Assembly (NCBI GenBank): GCA_022885665.1
Contig: JAGQDJ010000024.1
Coordinates: 868,001-932,000 of the forward strand
DNA length: 64,000 bases
Direction: 5' to 3'
From: Triops longicaudatus
Lineage: Eukaryota > Arthropoda > Branchiopoda > Notostraca > Triopsidae
In this document: positions 34,485 through 46,400 of the stretch, piece after piece
Position numbering within the stretch: position 1 is the stretch's first letter
Layout of the letters: every line of letters starts with the position of its first letter
Program-made: the position numbers and the translations under genes
The notes under the pieces: model-generated
What the model was told of the DNA's origin: nothing
What the model saw: only the letters and a program-made list of their open reading frames with translations
The model's database searches: none

Positions 34485-35402
34485 CTACGGTAGGAGATAC
34501 TGGTACTCCCAGCCTGGAGAACCGGCATGAGTTACACTGCCGGAACTGGGTGCTTCTTCCACGCGCCTGAAAAGAACACGACAATTGACACTGTCGCGCT
34601 TTCCGAGATAAAATTCCATTTCCAAGGGCTCAATGAGATATCCTCCCCTGTAACGAATAAATGCAGTTGTTTCAAATGCGATCTAAACTGTGTTAACATT
34701 CACAGTGAAAAGATCATCTGAATTCTTTTCAAGCTTACCAATGATCCGGCATTGTCAATTTGCCCTTCTCGTCAGCTTGTGCTTTCAAGTCGTTAACAAT
34801 TGACATAATATCTTCTGTAGTAGCGACAGGTGCACTCTGCTGGAAACTCGCGCGGATTTGACTAGAAAGGGGTTCCGTTTCGAAATATTCCTGGCATATA
34901 TCGCGGGGAAGTTTCAAAGCCTTGCCAAAAATGCGTACCTGTGAAGTAACATTTCCATTTAAATAATGAATTATACGACTTTTGAATCGAATATACTTGC
35001 TTAGCCATGAAGATATCTCTGTCTCTGTATGCCCAACAGAAAGTAGAACAGCAAAACGGATTTTCTTCCTAATAATTTTCCCTTCTCACGACTTATGTTT
35101 AATATTATTTTTAAGTTACCAAATCTTTTCCTTTCTGACTTTCATAGTCCGTGTAAATAAGGAGCCCATCGTCGCGCATTCCACGTAAATACAATGTCCG
35201 GGCACTCGGTTTCCCTTCCCTTTAAACGCCATTATTACGAAAACGGAAGAATGTGTTATAAAGGGTACTTGTTGGCTGTCGCGAAGTTGAAAATGTCCGC
35301 TGTAACGATATCTGGATGACTCCTTGCTTCGTTCAACCATGACCTGAACAACTTCATTGGATTCCCGTCAAGAAGATCAATGGGTTCAATCACTTCAACC
35401 AT
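34485..35402 (-). CDS. PNPO: Pyridoxine/pyridoxamine 5'-phosphate oxidase-like protein, altered substrate site
   Basis: The PNPO family are FMN enzymes that make pyridoxal phosphate. Five exons (35269-35402, 35120-35219, 34997-35068, 34739-34938, 34485-34647) join to 222 residues in frame. Aligned blocks: PMKLFRSWLNEARSHPDI, GKPSARTLYLRG, TDYESQKGKDL, ENPFCCSTFCW, QVRIFGKALKLP, EYFETEPLSSQI, PDHWGGYLIEPLEMEFYLGK and CRVLFRR. Compared with human PNPO, the FMN-site Arg (SAR) is kept. PLP-contacting positions differ: LLLKG is LYLRG, SRPKSSQ is TEPLSSQ, and the RLHDR motif reads SVNCR. The segment after FYW is about 6 residues longer. The frame extends upstream without a stop to 35627, so the true start could be earlier. 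Likely a divergent paralogue whose activity is uncertain. Confidence 0.85.
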
Positions 35403-36160
35403 TTTCGATGAAACCAAAAACTGCGTGAACAAATATCCCACAGTTCCCTTCCCTAAACTAAACGAATTTTGAAAAGTGTTCTCCTTAAATAGACGATTAC
35501 GAAATATGCCATGTACTAATCGGCTTTTTACATAAGTCATTCCAGATGTCTGCCAATACGCGACGTCGCAAGAGCGACTTACCAAAACACCATCACAGAA
35601 CTTACAGTACGACTCGTCTTTTGACACAGCAAATTTTCAAAGGCCAGCTTTCCCACGCAAAACCAGCCCTAGTAATCTGTCTCTTCTGGGACCTTTTAAC
35701 AGTCTAAAGTTACGCAAAATAAAATTACATGACTACCTCTGATTTCACGTTAAGAAAGCTAGACAAGCTTTCCAGATTAATAACATCTGCGAATGCACTA
35801 AGGCAAGGGCATTAGCATAAATTTCAGTATAATGTACTATACAACTGTTTAATACATCCGTGCATAGCCATACAAACTTGGACGGAACCTATGTACAGAA
35901 AACCTTCTTGGAAGCAATAGAATCCCCTTGTTTCTCAAAAAACCTAATTATGTAACTTTCCATGTCACTTTGATTACAAGTAAGACCACAATGTCAAATA
36001 CGAGATCTACACCAACACTGGGAAGCGGACCAGACCAAACTGTTGTTTCTTTTTTATTTTTTGTTTGTCTTTATAGAGACATATAAATATATATTATATA
36101 TATGCGGTCTAAAATAAAAGCTTTAGATCCTTTCAATATAGGAGATATTTTGTCATGCTA
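35403..36160. other. Intergenic; 5' region of the PNPO-like gene and 3' region of the receptor gene
   Basis: The PNPO-like frame stays open up to 35627 and may add an N-terminal extension. The remainder is AT-rich with a short AT-repeat run (TATATATTATATATATGC) near 36087-36104. No gene is recognised. The region next to 36160 should be 3' UTR of the receptor gene. Confidence 0.5.
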
Positions 36161-36771
36161 TTAAAGATCCTCCTCTATCAACACTCGCCTGTCATCTGAA
36201 TTTGAATGTTCATCTCCGTCCTCCATTTCAATATGCAACTCAACTTCCGTGGTCGCACTCGCAGGCTCATCAACTTCACGCTCTGATCTTTGGTCAGATC
36301 TAACGACTGTCTCACACGAGATATCTTCCAAACGCTCTTCTTCTTGGACACGGGGTTTGGACCAAAAGTCTCTCACAAATCTCCACAATTGACTACTGGG
36401 CGTAGTCAATCTAACACGCCTTCCTTCAGACGCGACAACGGGGGTGCTTAAGTTCCTTTCAGGTAAAGGAGGAGGGGGAGGAGGTGGGGGTGGTGGCCGC
36501 GAACGCCTAGAACGACGATGACGCCTTCTCTGGCGCTGCAATCGCTCAGGAGGTGTGTCCGGCAAACCCATGGCCATAGCGTAAGTAGGTGGAGGCAGAC
36601 GGCCTTGGATTGGTAGCCGACCAAGTGTGCTGGACCCACTGGAGTTGTTTCGTAAGGCTAATTGGTGCTCTACGGCAAGGCGTAAGCGATAGAGTCGTAA
36701 GGCACAACCCATAGCTATGACTAACAGAAGTGAACATATCAAAGACCCCAAAATGGCAGCCGTAATCACAG

Positions 36772-36809
<38 letters not shown>

Positions 36810-38387
36810 GAATTAAAAAATTCCGCGTTCCTAAAGACTGAATTTACTTTGAGGCAGCCTTGTTCATCGCTTTCATCTCCACAGTCGTTGATTCTGTCGC
36901 AACGAAGACTACGCGAGACACAACGTGAGTTGCGGCAAAGAAATCCCCCGGTTTCAGGCCGACATTGCGATTCTTCACAATGCTCTTCGTCAGATTCATC
37001 CACACATTCAGCAATTCCATTACAGTGTTGCCATGGGAAATAACATCCAGGAACGTGAAGGCAAGAGAGGCGACCATTACAAGAATGAGCTACAAAACAG
37101 TATCATTTATAAACGTCGCATTAAATTGTGGAAAGGGAACTTACTGCAGTTGCGTTCGTCCTCGCCGGATGAACAGTCTGGCTTGCCATCACAGCGCTGT
37201 CGCAACGGATCGAAACACTCGCCCGACAAACCGCAAGAGGTTAGATTTCCTCGGCACAGCTCCTGTCTCATAACTTCTGGCTCCTTGTTGGAAACCACTT
37301 CCTCTATGCTCATTTCCAAGCCTGAACCCGATAACAAAATAATCAATGTTAACCCAGCCTTTTAAAATCGTCAAAATGGTTTACCACATCGGCTGTCTAG
37401 CTCGTCCGTTTTGTCAAGGCAGTCATAATGACCGTCGCACATCTGCGCTAACTTGAAACAACGACTTCCATCTTTGCAGATCAGCTCATCATGTTTGCAA
37501 GTAGCGCAGCCCATCTCATCTCGTCCTAAGGCACAGTCCCAAGTACCGTCGCAGCGCTGGAGTGCTGGGTCGTAACATTCTGTCAATTCACTTGAACCAG
37601 TCGTACACGACACGGAGCCTTTTGGGCATGCTAAGCAGTTTTCTTCGTCGCTATTGTCCCCACACTCATCCCAGCCGTTACATCGCCAAGACTGCAATAT
37701 ACATTTCCCGGAACTGCACAGAAACTCGTCACTTTTACAGACATTTTCCGCCAACTCTGACTGGTTCTGTGATATGTAATCTAGGCGAAAGCCTTTGCCA
37801 CCTTTCAAGGCCAGATTGACATAAAATTTCACTACTACAACGCCTTTTCCCGTAGTAATAACAGGAGGAGGCGTGGTTTGCCCACAAAGGCGATGGTTCG
37901 TATAAGACGAACTAGATTCCGGGAAAACTTTCACAGAAAGCCAATTTTGTGCACAGCACGGCGGTTCAGCGCACGACGAAGTTTCTTCAATATCCACGTA
38001 CGCAAAACTGCGAAAAAAAGATGAGATGAATAAACATTGCAGGTCTCAGGCTCACATTTTCGTTCATACCTGAGAGTTGTTACCGTTCCTTTACTAAATT
38101 TCAAGTGCCACATGCAGCTAGTGTTGTTCACGTAACTTTGATGCCCAGCATCTTTTACAGGGCTGGCAATATACCCTTTGGGTTGGGTGATGGTATGGTG
38201 CCCGCATGATGTAGGCCAGATCGAAAAATTATTGCGCTGGTTTCTCCCACTAAACAAAGCTTGGCCTGAAAAACGAAGAACAAGAATTAAGCTATGCGAA
38301 ATAAATTGAATCTTTAGCCTTACTCAAGTTCACTGTTGTTAACAAAAGGACACATACAAGCGAACTAGGCAACGGGAGGCTTTCCAT
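36161..38387 (-). CDS. CUB and LDL-receptor class A domain transmembrane receptor (LRP3/LRP10/LRP12-like)
   Basis: A type I membrane protein, 638 residues from six exons (38324-38387, 38070-38265, 37385-38007, 37145-37321, 36848-37089, 36161-36775). It has a signal peptide (MESLPLPSSLVCVLLLLTT-like) and a CUB-type region, with paired cysteines, spanning exons 2-3. Six LDLa modules follow, with canonical Cys and acidic calcium residues, for example CNGWDECGDNSDEENC and CDRINDCGDESDEQGC; others lack part of the acidic set. One transmembrane helix (AAILGSLICSLLLVIAMGCA) leads into a ~185-residue cytoplasmic tail. The tail has a PPPTYA (PPxY) WW-domain motif, a ten-proline run, basic RRRHRRSRRSR and an acidic end. 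Domain order recalls LRP10/LRP12 endocytic receptors but with one CUB region. The ligand is unknown. The last intron ends in a pure 30-T tract. Confidence 0.87.
36778..36807. repeat. 30-bp homopolymer A (T on the coding strand)
   Basis: An uninterrupted run of 30 A on the plus strand. On the minus strand it is the polypyrimidine tract immediately before the AG acceptor of the receptor gene's transmembrane exon. The intron is only 72 bp, so the tract is over 40% of it. Length is likely polymorphic or mis-sequenced. Confidence 0.9.
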
Positions 38388-39428
38388 TTTAGAGCTGGGC
38401 TATATAAAGCACTCTACAAGGTCTAAATAAACACATTCCAGCTTATAGACAACACCGAGCTTAATTTATTTTGACAAACTGTCACTTCATTGTTCTTTGT
38501 CAACTACCACTTTCCAAGAGCACGACTTGTCTGGGTTTAAGCTTGGGAAAAACAACCAGGTGACTCTAATTTTCGAACCATGAGCCGTGAGTAGAACAGG
38601 ACGTTGCGTTCCATTTCTAGCCTTGTGCTCTGACTATTTTTGCTCCAAGACGCTAGCATTAACTGGTTGAACGATTTTATTAGGGGCCGGGTCAAGTATG
38701 AACCGTAAAGGCAGTAACCATCAGAGAAGCCTTGCAGGACGCAAGGACAAGTGCTTCTTACTTGCCTAGATCTGCTGGAAACCGTCTTAAAAAATGATGC
38801 AAAAATAAACCTAAGTCCTTAACAAGCAAGACAACCGCTTTTGTCAGCATTAGGGTAGGCAGCAGGACCCCTGGAAAGCGTTGCCTTTGGGAGGCGAATG
38901 TGTTCAGATTTTTGGTTTAAAAGTTTTTGAAAAAGAGGGCGGCGGCGGCATGCAGAGAAACGCCTCCTTTGCTGTTTCCTCCCAATATCCCAGCGTTGCT
39001 AGCGAAGTTTTTTTTTCCCTAACCGAAAAATAATATTTTCATTCAAAATTTACGTACTGTGTAAATTACCTGAGCTAATTGACTTTGTAAAACTTGGGAT
39101 ATTTTCAGTTGTATAGCGGCAACGTTGTTTGTTTGATGACAAAATTGACAAGTACTTAACGTCAAAAACCGCTCGTGACTGGTGACAGTTTCCATGGACT
39201 AATATCTCGAAATTTGCAACGTTTTAGTTTGTTTTGTAGGTGGGCTTTTTACATTTGTATTTGTACTCCTGTTTTGAAGCCGATTACTTTCTTCCTTGTG
39301 CGTTACTTGACGTAAGCGTTGGTTGAAGCAAATCTGTTTGACCCCATCCTCACAGTAAATTAAATTCTCGTCTAACTCAAGTGTTTCTTGTGTTTGCCTT
39401 GAGTGGTTTTTAGATTTTGTTGAGCATT
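38388..39428. promoter_or_regulatory. Divergent promoter region between the receptor gene and CCDC102A
   Basis: 1.04 kb between two divergent start codons, so it must contain both promoters. A TATATAAAG box lies at 38401-38409, about 15 bp upstream of the receptor ATG on the other strand, so its role is unclear. Otherwise no specific element is recognised. Promoter function is inferred from orientation. Confidence 0.4.
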
Positions 39429-41524
39429 ATGTCGCAACACCAGCCGGGAAATAGCTCTGCGAGGAGACATGGTAACAGTGCACCTACCAATTACCCTTCT
39501 CATGCGCATCAACATGGACACGTACCGAGAGCCAGTCACATTCATCAGGGTCATATGCAACCTGATATGGATTCCGCTTCACTCAGTTCTAGTCGCTTTG
39601 ACATCGACTGGGAAGCCAAAGAAGTATATAGCTCTCTAAGAAGCGAGTATAGTAATTCAACGTATTTTTGTTTGTAGCGAGAGCTTGAAGAAGCGAGAGC
39701 AAGAGCAGCACAAATGGAGAAAACCATGCGGTGGTGGTCAGACTGTACTGCCAATTGGCGTGAGAAATGGAGCAAGGTTCTTTAGGCGTATTAATTTTTG
39801 CTAAGCCAGAATACTGATTTTTTTCATGTGTAGGTGCGTTCAGAGCGCAACAAGTCTCGCGAGGAAGCCAAAATTCTGCGAACTAAGTTAGAGTTGGCCT
39901 TGAAAGATTGCTCCATTTCCAAACGCGAAAAACAAAACTTAGAAGCTGAAAACGAGCTTTTGCGTCGAGAAATTGAACGTCTTCAGAAAGATTCCCCTCA
40001 ACCTGGCAACTATCATCAACTGAACTCCATGCATAACGTGGAGAGTCATCTTAATTTGAGCTTTTCGTCGTCTAAATCTGAACTCAACATGGCGCACAGT
40101 CCTCGTGTCACGAGTCCTGTTGTGAAAGAAAGCAACCAAGAAGAGGACGACTGCACCAAGGGGGTTATACCTAAGTATAAATCTCCACGCTCTTCGAGTG
40201 TCATGACGGACAGGAGCTCGTTACTAGATAACGAGAAGGACAGTCTTGAAAAAGACACTAGAGACAAGTACGATGAAAAAGTAGACTGCGCGTCGCCGCT
40301 CAAGTTTCTTGAAGCATTGGAGGCTCAAGATGTAGAGTATTTGCAACAAAAATTGTCTCATCTACAACTACGGCTAGATGAAGCCAGCAAAACCATTCAA
40401 GCTGAACGGGAGTAAGCCCAGAACGAAAATAATAACTGTCCTTTATTACAGAAAGTCTCTTGTGTCATTTTTTTTAGCGAAAAATGTGGCCTGCACCGCA
40501 CGTTAGAATCGCTTCAGTTGGAATTACTGGAACTGCGTAGCAAGCACGAAGATTTACGACTGGCTCGTCAGGAATTAGAAAGAGAAGTACTGTGCTTACA
40601 GGAATCCCATCGTCAGCAGCTGCATAATCTACAACAAGATTGCAAAGACGAGGCCCACACGCGAGAGAATTTGGACAGACGGCTCGCTGACCTAAGGGCC
40701 GAGGTATTATTACTGTTCCTTTTCGTCAAGTCGGATTGGTGAGCATGACGTATCATTCTATTCATGGTTTCCCTTTCAGCTAGAGCGCTTGCAAGCTGAA
40801 AACGCAGCCGAATGGGGAAAAAGAGAACGCTTAGAAACGGAGCGTCAGGCTTTGGAACGCGATAATAAAAAATTACGTGCTGCTTTGGCAGACATGCAAG
40901 AAAGGCTGGAAAAACGGAGCAAAGGAGCCACCGTGACTTTGACAGATGGGGAGATTAAACAATTGCAAGCTGACATGGAAGAGCGCAACAAAGTAAATAT
41001 GAAAAAAGGGAAGCCAAACTTGAATTGTAACTTTAACGAGCCCGTTTTTTGCCATGTGTGTCTATGTCTGTTAGGAGCTTTCGGAACTTCGCCATGCCCA
41101 TACCAAACTGAAAAAAGTGTTGCAAGAAAAATCGGTTGAATTAGGTCACAGCTTAAGGCGTGCAGAACAATCTGAAGTTGAAGTCAAGCGATTGCGTAGT
41201 AGAATTGATGAACTGAAAAGAGACTTGGCTGCAGCCGAGGATGAAGTCGATACTGCCAGCAATTCTATCAGGTTTGATTTTTTTTTTTAAATCTCAAATG
41301 AGCATCAGGCTTTCAAGGAAAGTGAAAATTCAATATAGCGTAACCTAACAAATTCGTCCGTTTTTAGGAAGCTACAGCGTACCAATGAAGAACTGCAAGA
41401 GCAAGTAGAAAGCTTGTCAGTGCAAGTGGAGCATTTACAAACTCGATTACGATCCTCCAGCAGCTTTTTAAACCGGGATGCGTTATTACACGTTGGCAGC
41501 GATGATGAAGCACCGGAATTTTGA
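39429..41524 (+). CDS. CCDC102A: Coiled-coil domain-containing protein 102A
   Basis: A centrosome/cytoskeleton-associated coiled-coil protein. Seven exons (39429-39623, 39678-39776, 39834-40411, 40478-40703, 40780-40992, 41075-41271, 41368-41524) give 554 residues (human 550). The N-terminus is His/Ser-rich and disordered. DWEAKE is followed by the signature block [20 protein letters not shown], then [19 protein letters not shown], nearly identical to vertebrates. The rest is heptad-rich coiled coil interrupted by a Ser/Asp-rich linker (about residues 170-240). The Trp-rich block marks the family. The exon 1 donor was placed at GAA|GTATAT because it gives phase 0 into RELEE. All introns are 54-96 bp. 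Confidence 0.95.
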
Positions 41525-42040
41525 AATTTTTTGTTTCTTTTGTTGAAATAGAAAGTGGACTCACAAATCTACTTAACGTACTTTTCCGGATAAGCAGCCG
41601 GTACTTAATGGACCATGGCAATTGGCGTGATAATAACCCTAACATTGTTCGAGAAAGCTTATACATCATTCATTAGACATTTTTTTACCTTTAGCTCCCT
41701 TATTAACTATTTCAAAGAGATTATTCGAAGTGTGTAGTTTTTCTTTTGCGAAATGTAAATACAAGTTTTTCCCCAAACTATTGCCTGTAAGTAATTAAAA
41801 AAGAGACTGTTTCAAGTTCAGACTCAAAGATCCATCTTTAATTAACGCTGCTCTGAACGAATTAAGGGAAAACGCTTGATTACCGACATGCTTGGCTCAG
41901 TTACATATAATTTCTTACTTTTATTTCATTTTAGTTTCGTAGACATGTCAAGAGAAGCTGTGACAAATTCTTAACAAAACTTTTGCTTCACTCAAAGGAA
42001 AACAAAAGCTGGAATAAAAATGAAAGACTCTGAGGTCCGT
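41525..42040. other. Convergent 3' region of CCDC102A and the MSS51-like gene
   Basis: 515 bp between two stop codons on opposite strands. It should hold both 3' UTRs. A plus-strand AATAAA occurs near 42013. No gene is recognised. Confidence 0.5.
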
Positions 42041-43417
42041 TTAACAAATTCCTCTCATCAATGCTGCTATATATGCGTTAAGTGAAAAGACCTGACTATC
42101 ATCATCATCAGCCCAATCCCGGAATGGACGCTGGCTACGAAATGGGTTCTTCCTGACCGTGAGCACGACTCTGGCTTCAGGTACAGACTCGCAAATTCTA
42201 GCTACGTCCGCTTCACATTCTTGCAGAGTGTACGACGTCAAGACAAAAGGGACTGACGGTTGGAGTAAGAATGGTAGAGAAGGAGACCACGAGAAAGGGT
42301 TACTGGGCGGTGCTTCATGAATACCGCAATTGAAAGCTACGACTACATCGGGACGAACATAAATCGGCGACTGGACATAGTCGTGATATAGGAACCCGTG
42401 GGCCATCTGAAACGTGATCTTTCGGCGATCTAGTAGAGAGGTATAGATAGATTCCGATCCCAGGTCTGGGCCAATAAAAATGAGCTTCAAGCGTTTCAAT
42501 TTCGGTAACCGGTGAAGGAAGACGAGCCATTTCTTGAGATCAACGCCTTCAATGATCATTTCAGATCCAACAATATGCATCACCAACTCGCTGCAACTCT
42601 TAAAATTGAAGAGACAACCGTCCTGGGTAATTTGCTCCAACGCATAAAGAACAGACAACGGAAAGCTCAAACGCTCGCTAAGGGACACCAATTGAACAAT
42701 AGGTGCCGTGTAGGATGAAATATCTAAAATCGAATGCACTTGATTCTTGAGGGCTTCGCAGCACGTCGAATTGTACGAATAAGCTTCACTCATTAGCGCG
42801 AACATGTCGTCGGGTAGGGTTCGATAGGAAGCTAAAATTCGGTCAGGCAGTTTAGGGAACTGGGCTCCATTATGCAATTCGTACAGGTACATCAGCTTTG
42901 ATAATCGCAAGTAAAAACAGGAAAGGTCATGCTGAACTCGGTCAGAACTATGTTCTGAACAGAAAGCAACGGATAAACAGTTGACGCAATCTTGTAGCAC
43001 AGACTGATCGTCGTTGCGACAGAGGAGACAAACTCGAGGAAATTGCAACATTTCTGCCTCATCTATCAGGAGAGATCGGCCCATTTTTTGTTCCAAGATA
43101 CCAATTAGCGTACTTCGCAGAGTGTTCCATTCGAGTTTAGTTAAGTTCTGGGTACCGTGAAGGAGCGAAGATTGGCCCCGTGACTTGATGAGCTTGTTAA
43201 CTGTTGTGCACATAGGCTTATGCGTACCCCAATGCTCTTTCTGGTGCTCGGGACTGCAGTAAGCAACAAGTTTACAGCCTCCACATCTTTTCAACGTAGG
43301 CGAACTGGCTCTGCAAATGTGACACAAACTTGCGTAAAAATGGGGAACTAGGACAGTACCCAGTGCAGAAGGTCCTTCCGGTGGTTCTTCTTGCATATTT
43401 GTGCATCTAATTCCCAC
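42041..43417 (-). CDS. MSS51: MYND zinc-finger protein, MSS51-like
   Basis: An intronless frame of 458 residues. An N-terminal MYND zinc finger (residues ~32-70: CHIC, CGGC, YC, HQKEH, HKPMC) is complete. A second, degenerate finger follows at about 128-166 (CLLC, CVNC, FC, H, C). The C-terminal half matches the MSS51/ZMYND17 domain: LKLIFIGPDLGSES, HGFLYHDYVQ, RPDVVVAFNCGIHEAP, PFVLTSYTLQECEADV and RKNPFRSQRPFRDW. Human MSS51 is mitochondrial and linked to muscle metabolism, and yeast Mss51 controls COX1 translation. A mitochondrial role here is only by analogy: no clear presequence is seen. The start could also be the second Met (MQEEPPEG), seven codons in. A lack of introns among intron-rich neighbours could mean retrotransposition or intron loss. 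Confidence 0.85.
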   Translation of the reverse strand: MGIRCTNMQEEPPEGPSALGTVLVPHFYASLCHICRASSPTLKRCGGCKLVAYCSPEHQKEHWGTHKPMCTTVNKLIKSRGQSSLLHGTQNLTKLEWNTLRSTLIGILEQKMGRSLLIDEAEMLQFPRVCLLCRNDDQSVLQDCVNCLSVAFCSEHSSDRVQHDLSCFYLRLSKLMYLYELHNGAQFPKLPDRILASYRTLPDDMFALMSEAYSYNSTCCEALKNQVHSILDISSYTAPIVQLVSLSERLSFPLSVLYALEQITQDGCLFNFKSCSELVMHIVGSEMIIEGVDLKKWLVFLHRLPKLKRLKLIFIGPDLGSESIYTSLLDRRKITFQMAHGFLYHDYVQSPIYVRPDVVVAFNCGIHEAPPSNPFSWSPSLPFLLQPSVPFVLTSYTLQECEADVARICESVPEARVVLTVRKNPFRSQRPFRDWADDDDSQVFSLNAYIAALMRGIC

Positions 43418-46400
43418 TTTTTGCTGTGATTTAACTTCGGGTAATAGACTTTAAAAACCCTCCACAAGTTACTGATTTGCATATGCGATGATTTCTTAAC
43501 TGTAAAACATCCATTAAAGCAGCTGATAAAAATCAACAAAAATAAAAATCAACAGTAAAAAAAATACTTACTGAGAAACGGCTTGGGAAATTAATAAAAG
43601 TTAACGCCAGCTCGTTTGTTGACACCATTTCATTTTCCACGCGGACAGGCGTTTAGTATCGATTTACATTCTGGCGCCACTTTTTGAAAGCTTGATTCGC
43701 AGCGTCCATAGAGAATATAGCCCGTCTTAACCACTTTCTTGCAAACCGTGAAATTTTATTTGATAATTATAAAAGACTTTAAAAGCGCACTTTCCATGCA
43801 GAACTAAAGCACTAGAAAAAGACCTATTAGAGAATTATCCTCATACGGACCATTTTTCAGTTTCGAAAATTCCTCACATATCGAAACTTCATGGTTACAG
43901 AGGAGTGGACGAACAGAAAGAGCGAAAACTGAATAAGTGCTGAATAAAAAAAAATGTGGACAGTCGCTTTGGTTCAATGAGTAAAAAAAAAATCTTGTAC
44001 GAAACAATTTTTTCTGTCCGCAAACAAAAAAGGACACGATGAAGAATTGCCATAAATATTAAGACTAGTAAAGAGTCGTCATCAAGTACGGTATCCAGAG
44101 TTATGGTTCGGGTTTGGGGGTTCAACATGCGATTTTATTGGACGTTTTCATTTTGCCTATGTTTACCATTACAAAATAAAAATGACAGGGGGAAGGGTGT
44201 TAAGCCCCTAATCTCCCGACGCTACGGGCCTGAATAATCGAGAAATGTATGCATCAATTACTGTATAAGAAATACGCATCTTCACTTAGTATTTATTTTA
44301 GTATTTTTTTAAGTATTGTTTCGTTGTGACGGCCTTTGTTTATTTTATTAAGCTCACAAAATGGGTAAACCAAAAAAAGAGTTGGACACTCCAGATTTTC
44401 GTTGTTTGAGAACGACATTGTAGTTAGCGAAAGACTAGTTTGATGGAGCTTTTAGACTAAATTTTTGAAAATCTCCACGCAATTGCTTTATGCAAGTTAA
44501 TTATGGAAATACAAACTGTCCCTGGAAGTGTGATGCTTAGCAGCGTGGTGACATTTCATCGCCATTTACACAATAGTCCAAAACTCGCGGGACGAGTGAC
44601 ACGCGAATGGACACTCCCACCTTCGCTGGAATTTCATTGACGTGAATGCAGTTAAATTTGTCTCTAGTTACAATTTTAGTTGTTTATTTTTGAGTTACAA
44701 GTAACGTAAAAAAATTGTCACAGAAATTGCTCAAATGAAACACTATCGTTTTAAGTACATTACACGAAAGCTATTATCACAGAAAACTATAGTCTTTGAC
44801 AACTACGAAAAAAAAACTGCACACATGTATGTGAGCAGTTTTTCAGCCTCTCTTGACGTGCATTTAACAGGGGCTGCTTCTGAGCTCATTCTTTTTATGA
44901 ATATTGCAATGTAAAAAATAAAAATAAAAAAATATCCCCTGTGGAAAACTGCACCAAAACAGCGGGAACCAGGATGGGACTGTTTTGCTTCCAATAATTT
45001 GTCGTAGAAACGCTCCCTAAAAATGGTAGAAACAAAATAGGGACATCACAAAACTAAAAATTGGTAGACTTGAGCACCTTATTGTGATGTGTACTTCCTA
45101 ATAATGATTCTATTCCCCAAAGTTTGGTAATGAAGTGAACTCGATTTTAGCGCCAATATAAGATTTATTTAGACCACATACTTTTAGTAATACTTCCCCA
45201 TCATTTGGTAGGTATAGTCCACCTTTTGGTAGCAGGAACCAATTTTTGGTTGCGATTTTATTTTGGGTGGTCATTTCTTTGCCATTTAGTGTTACCCCTT
45301 TCTTACAGTTTGTACCGTCCGTAAATAAGAGTCTAAAATAAGGTTGTTACTCGCCTTCTATATATGTATAATAAAAAGGCAAGCCAATACACGAAAGCTA
45401 TTGCACGATTTCACATAAAAAGTCTACGCTCGCTAGACCCAAGTCAACCGAGTAGTGGGAAATCCAGCACGCATTTTGGAAAATATCATGTAAATACCTT
45501 ATCAGGTTCTCAAGTTCATGGCATGAGAGTAACGGCACCAAAAACATCCTTTGACGTTGCATCTTCCATGTCGCATTATGGGTATTTGGTAGAAGTCGAT
45601 GCCACGTTCTGATTTCCCTAGCGGATTTAACTTGGGGGGTAGGGTGGGGGGTGGCCAAAAGTTGTCAAAGTTCCTTTCAGACTCGTTCTAACACATCTCA
45701 CAAGGGGTTCAAATATCCTCAAAGGAAGCGCCTTCACCTCCAATCTCTTATTCCTATTTTTTTTCCTACGCTAAGCGCACATGCCACAGCAATCCCGTTT
45801 GCTGCAAATATTTACATACACGATGGAAAGAGGTACGTATCCATTCCCTCTTCGTTTTCGAGCAAGTTAAGTTGGTTGGCAACATTACCCGATGAAGTGA
45901 TTTGGCTTAACGAGGAAAGGGATCTCAATCAAATACCAGCCAGGGCTCTGAGCCCGGAGTCTTCTGTCGAGTCTTGGTACCCAACTTCTGGTGCAGACAA
46001 TAGCCCCAAAGAAAGATGAGTTTCGATTAAAGAGAATTACAGTTTCGGCAACAGCACCAGCTCCAGCAGCCTTTCTTGCCGTTCCCTGGACGATTTTTCG
46101 CTTAACCCGCCCCTTTTCTTCTCCACTGCACTATCCTTCTATCTTGTCTATTGATGTTCTATAACATTCCCCTCCATCTTATTTGCTCTTTTTCTCCGTT
46201 TCTTTTACAATGGAGTGCACGATGGCTTTGTTTCTCTCTCCTACACCAAATGCAATTAGGCACCCCAGCTCGGCGAAAAGAGGCGACTTTGATGGGTGAG
46301 CTTTTGACTCCTGCTTCTTGCACCAATCAAGAAGGCTGCCAGCACAACTATTGTACTTAAACGGATCAAAAAGTTACAAACGGACAAGTTATCCGACAAC

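Noticed and set aside
34997..35068. Loss of a splice donor in the PNPO-like gene
   Set aside because: In my first frame no GT followed the exon. In the correct frame (ENPFCC...) the exon ends CAA|GTATAT and joins QVRIFG cleanly, so the gene is intact.
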